Source: an uncultured Mycolicibacterium sp.
GTDB taxonomy: Bacteria > Actinomycetota > Actinomycetes > Mycobacteriales > Mycobacteriaceae
DNA: 10,114 nt
Direction of reading: 5' to 3'
Assembly: GCF_937941905.1 (NCBI RefSeq)
Contig: NZ_CALDGS010000086.1
Coordinates: 1 to 10,114 of the forward strand
In this document: one piece after another, positions 6,108 through 10,114 of the stretch
Position numbering within the stretch: position 1 is the first letter of the stretch
Layout: the number at the start of each line of letters is the position of its first letter
Notes under the pieces: model-generated
What the model was told of the DNA's origin: nothing
The model's database searches: none
The model's input: only the letters and a program-made list of their open reading frames with translations
Position numbers and translations under genes: made by a program

Positions 6108-6311
6108 CGGGCCTCGGCGCGCACTCGCATGCGGTCGTTGTCATCCGTTCGGAGGAATACCGGCGCGTAATCGATGCTCGTCGTCGCGGACACAGCCGAA
6201 CGGACGACACGCCGCCTGGGATCGTCGTCGCCGCCGTCCGAGGCGGTGGCACGCACCGGAGATGCCGATTCAGCAAACACCACCGACGTCACGTGCGCGG
6301 CGTGCTCCCGG

Positions 6312-6320
6312 TTGTCCACA
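6312..6320 (+). promoter_or_regulatory. Single DnaA box (TTGTCCACA)
   Basis: TTGTCCACA is an exact match to the mycobacterial DnaA-box form TT(G/A)TCCACA. It lies between the divergent large exported-protein gene and the hydrolase gene, 105 bases before the latter's ATG, where DnaA could influence transcription. A single 9-mer can occur by chance. Confidence 0.4.
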
Positions 6321-6425
6321 GGCCCGTCCCTGCTGTTCGCGCAGGTCGCGGCCCGGTGTCGAGATTGGCGCCCGGCTATCCGCTGCGCCCGGGTGACGAT
6401 CACCTCGACGGGAGGGGGTGCGTCG

Positions 6426-8249
6426 ATGACGGTGACGGTCTCCGCGGTGCGGGCGGCCCGGCCCGAGCGGCTCACGGCCGCAGCCGCCGAGCTGGGCGCA
6501 CCGATCGCCCGGCTGGACGCCCTGCTCACCGCCGAACGCCAAGCGCTGGCAGCGCTTCGCCGGTCCTGGACCGGCGGCGCGGCCGAGGCCGCGGTGGCCC
6601 GCGGCGAGGCCGAGGTGGACCGGCAGGAGGAGCTGCGCACCCGGCTGGTGGCACTGCGGCGCGCACTGGACGCCGGCGGCGGCCGACTCGATCACGCCCG
6701 GGCGGCACTGCTGTGGGTGGTCGGGGTGGTGGAGGCCACCGGCTACCGGGTGCGCGACGACGGCACCGTGGTTCCGCCGCCGGTGCCCGCACTGCTCGTC
6801 GTGCCGGCCGCCGCCTGGACGGCGGTCGTCCGGACACTGCTGGCGCTGTTCACCGCGCTCGACGCCGAGGCCGCCGCTGCGGTCCACGCGGCGGTTGCCG
6901 GGCCGCTACCGCTGAATCCCCCGGGCACACTGGGCGATCCGCGCCGCCTGCCACCGCCGCACACGCCGGCCGAGCAGGTCCGGCGGTGGTGGGACTCGCT
7001 GAGCCGGGCCGAACAGCAGGGCCTCGTGGCCGCTCATCCGCCGGAGTTGGGTGCCCGCAACGGGATTCCGGCCGCGGTGCGGGACCGGGTGAACCGGGCG
7101 GTGCTGCACGACGATCTGGCCCGGGTACGCATCGCCGCCGACCGCGCCGGGGTGACCGTCGACGCGGTGCTCGGCCGGCCGGGCGCGTACGGGCTGACCG
7201 CGGCCGACGTCGCCCGCTTCCGCGGCGCACGCCATACCGAGAACGACCTGAACTGGCTGCGCGACAACGGATCCGGGCCGGGCGCCCCGGTGCTGCTGTG
7301 GCGTTACGACCCGGTGGCGTTCCGCGGGCAGGGCCGGATCGCGGTGGCGGTCGGGGATCCCGACACCGCGCGGCACACCGCGGTGCTGGTCCCCGGCACG
7401 GGCAGCGGTCTCGGCCGGGACTGGCTGCAGCGCAGCGGGGTGGCCGCGGTCTCCGGTCAGATGCAAGCCCGGCTGCCCGGGGAGGCGACGTCGGTGATCG
7501 CGTGGCTGGGCTACGACGCCCCGGACAGCATGGCCGATAAGCGGGTGACCACGCCGTGGCTGGCCCGCCTGGGCGCACCCCTGCTGGCCGCCGATGTCAA
7601 CGGGCTGGAGGCGACCCATGCGGGCGGGCCGCGGCACGTGACGGTGATCGGGCACTCCTACGGGTCGACCACCGTCGCCGACGCGTTCGCCGTCGCCGGG
7701 ATGCGGGCCGACGACGCGGTGCTGCTGGGCAGCCCGGGCACCGACCGGGCCGGCAGCGCCGCGGATTTCCACCTGCCCGAACACGGCCGGGTCTACGTGG
7801 GGGCGGCCTCCAGCGACCCGATCAGCTGGATCGGTCAGACCGGGCTGCTGCCCGACGTCCTCAATCATCTCCTGAACTACCCGGTCGGGCCCGAGGCCGG
7901 GCTGGGGCGCGACCCGGCCGGTGCGGGTTACGGGGCGGTGCGCTTCGACGCCGAGGTACCCGGCCGCACGCTCCCGGACAAGGACCACCACTCCGCGTAC
8001 TTCGATCTCGGCAGTGAGTCGCTGCGCGCCATCGCCGACATCGCCACCGGCGCCGGGGCCGACCTGGCCGAGCGCGGCCACACCGCCGAGGGTCGCCGGC
8101 AGGTGCACATCGGGTTGCCCGACCGGATCGAGCTGCCCTGGCTCGGTGAGATCGACCTGCCCGACTGGCGGGTCCGGGTGCCCGGCACACCGGCCGTCGT
8201 CGATCCGGAGGGCCGCCGCACCGATGTGCACGGCGGCCACCAGTACTGA
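6426..8249 (+). CDS. WXG-type hairpin fused to DUF1023 alpha/beta hydrolase
   Basis: ATG at 6426 is preceded by GGAGG ten bases upstream and gives 607 residues. The first 105 or so are Ala/Arg/Glu helical with W48-T49-G50 between two helices, as in WXG100-like proteins, and a Y107-x-x-x-D111 follows, the type VII secretion signal form. Residues from about 320 to 540 are a DUF1023 (Abhydrolase_8, PF06259) domain: VLVPGTGSG, the nucleophile elbow GHSYGS with Ser411, probable acid Asp464 in ASSDPI, and probable base His522 in DHHSAYFD. All three triad residues are present, so an active serine esterase or lipase is likely; its substrate is unknown. No Sec signal peptide is visible. It is convergent, 21 bases away, with an EspC-like gene. 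Export by an ESX system is inferred from the fused module, not demonstrated. Confidence 0.88.
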   Translation: MTVTVSAVRAARPERLTAAAAELGAPIARLDALLTAERQALAALRRSWTGGAAEAAVARGEAEVDRQEELRTRLVALRRALDAGGGRLDHARAALLWVVGVVEATGYRVRDDGTVVPPPVPALLVVPAAAWTAVVRTLLALFTALDAEAAAAVHAAVAGPLPLNPPGTLGDPRRLPPPHTPAEQVRRWWDSLSRAEQQGLVAAHPPELGARNGIPAAVRDRVNRAVLHDDLARVRIAADRAGVTVDAVLGRPGAYGLTAADVARFRGARHTENDLNWLRDNGSGPGAPVLLWRYDPVAFRGQGRIAVAVGDPDTARHTAVLVPGTGSGLGRDWLQRSGVAAVSGQMQARLPGEATSVIAWLGYDAPDSMADKRVTTPWLARLGAPLLAADVNGLEATHAGGPRHVTVIGHSYGSTTVADAFAVAGMRADDAVLLGSPGTDRAGSAADFHLPEHGRVYVGAASSDPISWIGQTGLLPDVLNHLLNYPVGPEAGLGRDPAGAGYGAVRFDAEVPGRTLPDKDHHSAYFDLGSESLRAIADIATGAGADLAERGHTAEGRRQVHIGLPDRIELPWLGEIDLPDWRVRVPGTPAVVDPEGRRTDVHGGHQY

Positions 8250-8270
8250 AGGTCGACCCCTACCGACGTG

Positions 8271-8570
8271 TCAACGAGGTGCCGCGCCGCCGATGGCGCG
8301 GCCGCCGGCGTCGTCCTGGGCCAGGTAGTCGTCGGCGGCCTTCAGCAGCGCGTCGCCGTAGCCGGTGGTTCCGGCGGCCCGCGTGGCGGTTGCCTCCCGA
8401 ACGAGGTCGCGCACCGCGCGGCAGGCCCCGGCGGTGGCGAGCGGTCCGACCGCCGCGGCGCCCTCGACCGCGGTCTCGGCGCGCAGGGCCGCCAGCTCGG
8501 TGCCCGCGGTCAGGAAGGCCGCCCCAGCACTGACCAGGGCAGCGGGATCGACATGCAGCGGCTCGGTCAT
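8271..8570 (-). CDS. EspC-like (T7SS, PF10824-type) small secreted-protein candidate
   Basis: The 99-residue product is an all-helical, Ala-rich protein with the pattern of the mycobacterial EspC/DUF2580 family: LHVDPAALVSAGAAFL at the start, a glycine/alanine turn in the middle, and a C-terminal helix ending in Y82-L-A-Q-D86, the YxxxD signal of type VII substrates. The Trp of a WXG turn is missing, as in other EspC-like proteins. Such proteins usually pair with another helical-hairpin partner and leave by an ESX system. The neighbouring, convergent hydrolase carries a WTG hairpin and is a plausible partner, although it is on the opposite strand. ATG at 8570 has no Shine-Dalgarno; TAGCAT lies six bases upstream, so the message may be leaderless. 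Confidence 0.78.
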   Translation of the reverse strand: MTEPLHVDPAALVSAGAAFLTAGTELAALRAETAVEGAAAVGPLATAGACRAVRDLVREATATRAAGTTGYGDALLKAADDYLAQDDAGGRAIGGAAPR

Positions 8571-8576
8571 GACTCG

Positions 8577-8582
8577 ATGCTA
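8577..8582 (-). promoter_or_regulatory. Candidate -10 giving a leaderless EspC-like mRNA
   Basis: TAGCAT (minus strand, 8582-8577) fits the mycobacterial TANNNT -10 and sits exactly six bases before the ATG at 8570. Transcription would then begin at the start codon, which explains the missing ribosome binding site. No -35 is evident. Confidence 0.4.
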
Positions 8583-8631
8583 TGGGCGCCGACGGCGGTC
8601 GCCCCGCACGAAAATCCGCCGCCACAACGAC

Positions 8632-8661
8632 GAAGGCCGCGACCCCGAGGTCGCGGCCTTC
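8632..8661 (-). terminator. Terminator hairpin of the tRNA-Leu gene
   Basis: A perfect 13-bp stem (8632-8644 with 8649-8661) with a 4-nt loop starts five bases past the tRNA 3' end. A weak T-rich run (TTCGTCGTTGT) follows on the minus strand. It insulates the downstream EspC-like gene from tRNA transcription. Confidence 0.75.
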
Positions 8662-8666
8662 CGCGG

Positions 8667-8749
8667 TGGGCGAAGGGGGACTTGAACCCCCACGTCCCGA
8701 AGGACACTGGCACCTGAAGCCAGCGCGTCTGCCATTCCGCCACTCGCCC
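8667..8749 (-). tRNA. leuT: tRNA-Leu (anticodon CAG)
   Basis: Reading the minus strand from 8749, the acceptor GGGCGAG pairs with TTCGCCC, followed by discriminator A at 8667. The D-arm contains GGAATGGCAGA; the anticodon stem CTGGC/GCCAG encloses TTCAGGT, so the anticodon is CAG and decodes CTG. A long variable arm with GTCC-TTCG-GGAC marks a class II tRNA, and the T-arm GGGGG-TTCAAGT-CCCCC is intact. CCA is not encoded. The 83-nt length and divergent position next to fhaA match M. tuberculosis leuT as I recall it, which is the basis of the symbol. CTG is the most used Leu codon in such GC-rich genomes. Confidence 0.96.
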
Positions 8750-8762
8750 TGACGAGATAGGG

Positions 8763-8792
8763 AGCGTAGCACTAGGTGCCGTCCGGTTCCAA
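8763..8792 (-). promoter_or_regulatory. Candidate tRNA-Leu promoter
   Basis: On the minus strand TTGGAA (8792-8787, four of six to TTGACA) and TACGCT (8768-8763, fits TANNNT) are 18 bases apart. Transcription would begin about seven bases before the tRNA 5' end at 8749, a normal short leader. Confidence 0.5.
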
Positions 8793-8901
8793 AACGGTCC
8801 CCGGACCTGCGCCGGTGACGTCGGCCACGCGCCCCACCGCGGTCGGCCGCGGCGCTCGACCCGGCCGGGGCAGCGCCATTGAGCTGCGCCGACGCGATTC
8901 T

Positions 8902-8911
8902 CAGAATTCTG
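8902..8911. promoter_or_regulatory. 10-bp palindrome CAGAATTCTG upstream of fhaA
   Basis: A perfect palindrome in an AT-rich patch lies 93 bases before fhaA, inside the 255-base gap between the tRNA and fhaA. The gap otherwise holds the tRNA promoter, a TACCAT that could be a fhaA -10 near 8940, and GAGG nine bases before the fhaA ATG. An operator role is speculative. Confidence 0.25.
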
Positions 8912-9004
8912 TTGGTGCCGCACCGTCGGCTGCGACAACTACCATGCAGATAACACCGACGACGTGCCGAGAACCGACCAACACAACGAGCGAGGCGAGC
9001 AGAC

Positions 9005-10114
9005 ATGGGTCTGGCCGACCGGATCGAGCGCAAACTCGAGGCGACCGTCGGCGATGCCTTTGCCCGGGTGTTCGGCGGGTCGATCGTGCCGCAGGAAATC
9101 GAGACCGCACTGCGGCGGGAGGCCGACGCCGGGGCGCGCGGAGTCGGCGGTGGCCGTATTTTGGCACCCAACGACTACGTCATTACGCTCAGTGAACCGG
9201 ACTATCGGAAGGTGAACGCCGACCCCGATATCACCGCCACGACTTTTGCCAAATACCTGGAGGGATACATCCGTGACCAAGGTTGGCAAACGTATGGTGA
9301 TGTGGTCGTCAGATTCGAGCAGTCGGCGAGCCTGCACACGGGCCAGTTCCGCGCCCGCGGCGCGGTCAACCCCGACACCACCGGCGGCACGTCCGCCCCA
9401 GCGCAACGAGACCGCGCGTACATCCCAGAACCAGGAGTACCACCGATGACCGACAACCCGAGCTACCGCGGCGGCCAAGGACCGGGGCGACCTGCCGACG
9501 AGTACTACGACGAGCGGTACGGCCGCCCGGAGGAGGATCGCGGCCAGTACCCGCCGCAGGACCAGGGTGGTTATCCCCAGCCGGAGTACGCCCAGCCGCA
9601 GCAGCCCCAGCAGCCGGAGTACCCGCAGCACGAGCAGGGCGGGTACCCCCCGCGCGGCGGCTACCCCGAGCAGCAGGGCTACCCGGCGCAGGGCGGATAC
9701 CCCGAGCAGGGCTACCCGCAGCAGCAGCCGTACGAGCAGCGGCCGCCGGCCGGTTACGGCCCGCCGCCGGGGTACGACCAGGGGTACCGGCCCGCGCCGG
9801 GCGGCTACCCGCCGCCCCCGCCGGCCGGCCAGCAGCCCTACGGCCCGCCGCCGTCGGGTGAGTACGACTACGGTCGTCCGCCCGCGCCGCCGCGCCACGA
9901 GGACTACCGCCGTCCGGAGCCGCGTCCGGCCTACCCGGACCAGGGCTACGGGCAGCAGCCCTACGGCCGTCCCGAGTACGGCCAGCCCGAGTACGGCCGC
10001 TACGAGCAGGGCGGCTACGCCGACCAGGGCTACGGCTACGGCGCCGGCCACGGCGCTCCGGCCGATCAGGGGTACGGGGCCGATCAGGGGTACGGGGCCG
10101 ATCAGGGCTACGGG
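9005..10114 (+). CDS. fhaA: FhaA, FHA-domain cell-wall regulatory protein, truncated at right edge
   Basis: The frame opens at ATG 9005 (GAGG nine bases upstream) and stays open for 370 codons to the edge. Residues 1 to about 125 are the DUF3662 domain, nearly identical in blocks to M. tuberculosis Rv0020c: RIERKLEATVGDAFARVFGG, SIVPQEIE, LRREA, QGWQTYGDVVVRFEQS and LHTGQFRARG. From about 148 onward comes a Tyr/Gly/Pro/Gln/Glu-rich disordered linker with repeated GY-P and QGYG units; the C-terminal FHA domain (Rv0020c is 527 aa) lies beyond the window. FhaA is phosphorylated by PknA/PknB and its FHA domain binds the phosphorylated pseudokinase domain of MviN, restraining peptidoglycan precursor export at poles and septum. 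In mycobacteria it heads the fhaA-fhaB-pstP-rodA-pbpA-pknA-pknB cluster, expected to the right. An internal ATG at 9446 has a strong ribosome binding site. Confidence 0.97.
   Translation, partial: MGLADRIERKLEATVGDAFARVFGGSIVPQEIETALRREADAGARGVGGGRILAPNDYVITLSEPDYRKVNADPDITATTFAKYLEGYIRDQGWQTYGDVVVRFEQSASLHTGQFRARGAVNPDTTGGTSAPAQRDRAYIPEPGVPPMTDNPSYRGGQGPGRPADEYYDERYGRPEEDRGQYPPQDQGGYPQPEYAQPQQPQQPEYPQHEQGGYPPRGGYPEQQGYPAQGGYPEQGYPQQQPYEQRPPAGYGPPPGYDQGYRPAPGGYPPPPPAGQQPYGPPPSGEYDYGRPPAPPRHEDYRRPEPRPAYPDQGYGQQPYGRPEYGQPEYGRYEQGGYADQGYGYGAGHGAPADQGYGADQGYGADQGYG
9433..9448 (+). promoter_or_regulatory. Internal ribosome binding site and start codon within fhaA
   Basis: AGGAG (9433-9437) sits eight bases before an in-frame ATG (9446), codon 148. 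This is a better Shine-Dalgarno than that of the annotated start, and it falls exactly at the junction between the DUF3662 domain and the linker. It would yield a linker-FHA isoform. Confidence 0.45.
10061..10114 (+). repeat. Tandem 18-bp repeats (ADQGYG) in the fhaA linker
   Basis: Three consecutive 18-base units (10061, 10079 and 10097) encode Ala-Asp-Gln-Gly-Tyr-Gly each. The first two are identical at the DNA level and the third differs at one base. The array reaches the window edge, so its copy number is unknown; near-identity suggests recent duplication. Confidence 0.85.

Noticed and set aside
6144..6204. LexA/SOS box
   Set aside because: The CCGAACGG motifs do not show the mycobacterial SOS spacing TCGAAC-N4-GTTCGA.
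6046..6276. Longer starts of the exported protein (6276, 6144)
   Set aside because: Sequence before the signal segment is Arg/Cys/Thr-rich and would bury the signal peptide behind up to 77 residues. Not fully excluded for 6144 or 6057.
6174..6425. N-terminal extension of the hydrolase
   Set aside because: In-frame but without homology or composition of a coding region, and GGAGG precedes the ATG at 6426.
6906..8240. Minus-strand open frame (444 codons) opposite the hydrolase
   Set aside because: Low-complexity Gly/Arg/Val translation; the opposite strand has an intact catalytic triad and a good ribosome binding site.
8664..8749. Phage or island attachment site at the tRNA
   Set aside because: No integrase, no repeated tRNA 3' end and no composition break is visible within the window.
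8260..9171. Minus-strand open frame spanning the tRNA and fhaA start
   Set aside because: It reads through the tRNA gene and terminator and has no protein features.
8939..10051. Minus-strand open frame (370 codons) opposite fhaA
   Set aside because: Leu/Arg/Val repeats arise from antisense reading of the Tyr/Gly/Pro/Gln linker; the fhaA frame is strongly conserved.
10061..10114. CRISPR-like array at the right end
   Set aside because: The 18-base units are contiguous, without spacers, and in frame with fhaA.

Overview
The window comes from a high-GC actinobacterium, almost certainly a mycobacterium, probably a non-tuberculous Mycolicibacterium-type species. The signs are an MPT63 (DUF1942) secreted antigen, two F420-type oxidoreductases, a large exported protein with the mycobacterial signal GRVGALAVALGVG, EspC/WXG-type genes, and fhaA divergent from a tRNA-Leu(CAG). 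In M. tuberculosis (from memory) fhaA also diverges from an 83-nt tRNA-Leu about 24 kb from dnaA. If synteny holds, oriC lies some tens of kb beyond the right edge and the window is inverted relative to the usual dnaA-first map.

Layout, left to right. (1) 1-547, minus: an MPT63-family secreted protein cut by the left edge, with an acidic Val/Glu tail that the classical protein lacks. (2) 717-1019, plus: a small YjdJ-type GNAT acetyltransferase with a GC hairpin in its leader. (3) 1020-1089: a convergent gap holding a compact DnaA-box cluster and an AT-rich hairpin. (4) 2326-1090, minus: a probable operon of a small unknown protein, an FDOR-B split-barrel enzyme and a Ddn-like FDOR-A enzyme; the last two overlap by ATGA. 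Upstream lie a CRP-like palindrome and an 11-bp-period direct repeat, and a second dyad sits just before the FDOR-B gene. (5) 6045-2503, minus: a roughly 1180-residue exported protein with a disordered linker, an Ig/cadherin-like domain and a beta-propeller, followed by a 16-bp terminator hairpin. (6) 6426-8249, plus: a WXG-type helical hairpin fused to a DUF1023 alpha/beta hydrolase; convergent with it (8570-8271, minus) is a small EspC-like protein with a YxxxD motif. (7) 8749-8667, minus: tRNA-Leu with promoter and terminator hairpin. (8) 9005-10114, plus: fhaA, cut by the right edge within its Tyr/Gly/Pro/Gln-rich linker before the FHA domain.

Most products are cell-envelope or export related: MPT63-like antigen, surface propeller protein, candidate type VII substrates, and FhaA of the PknB/MviN wall-synthesis pathway. 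The F420 pair is a redox island. The best candidates for something undescribed are the DnaA-box cluster between convergent genes, the WXG-hydrolase/EspC pair, and a probable internal translation start in fhaA. No intergenic stretch exceeds 300 bases; the longest are about 380 bases (6046-6425, if the short start of the large gene is right, 281 if the longer one is) and 255 bases (8750-9004), both described below. No insertion sequence, phage gene or CRISPR array is visible.
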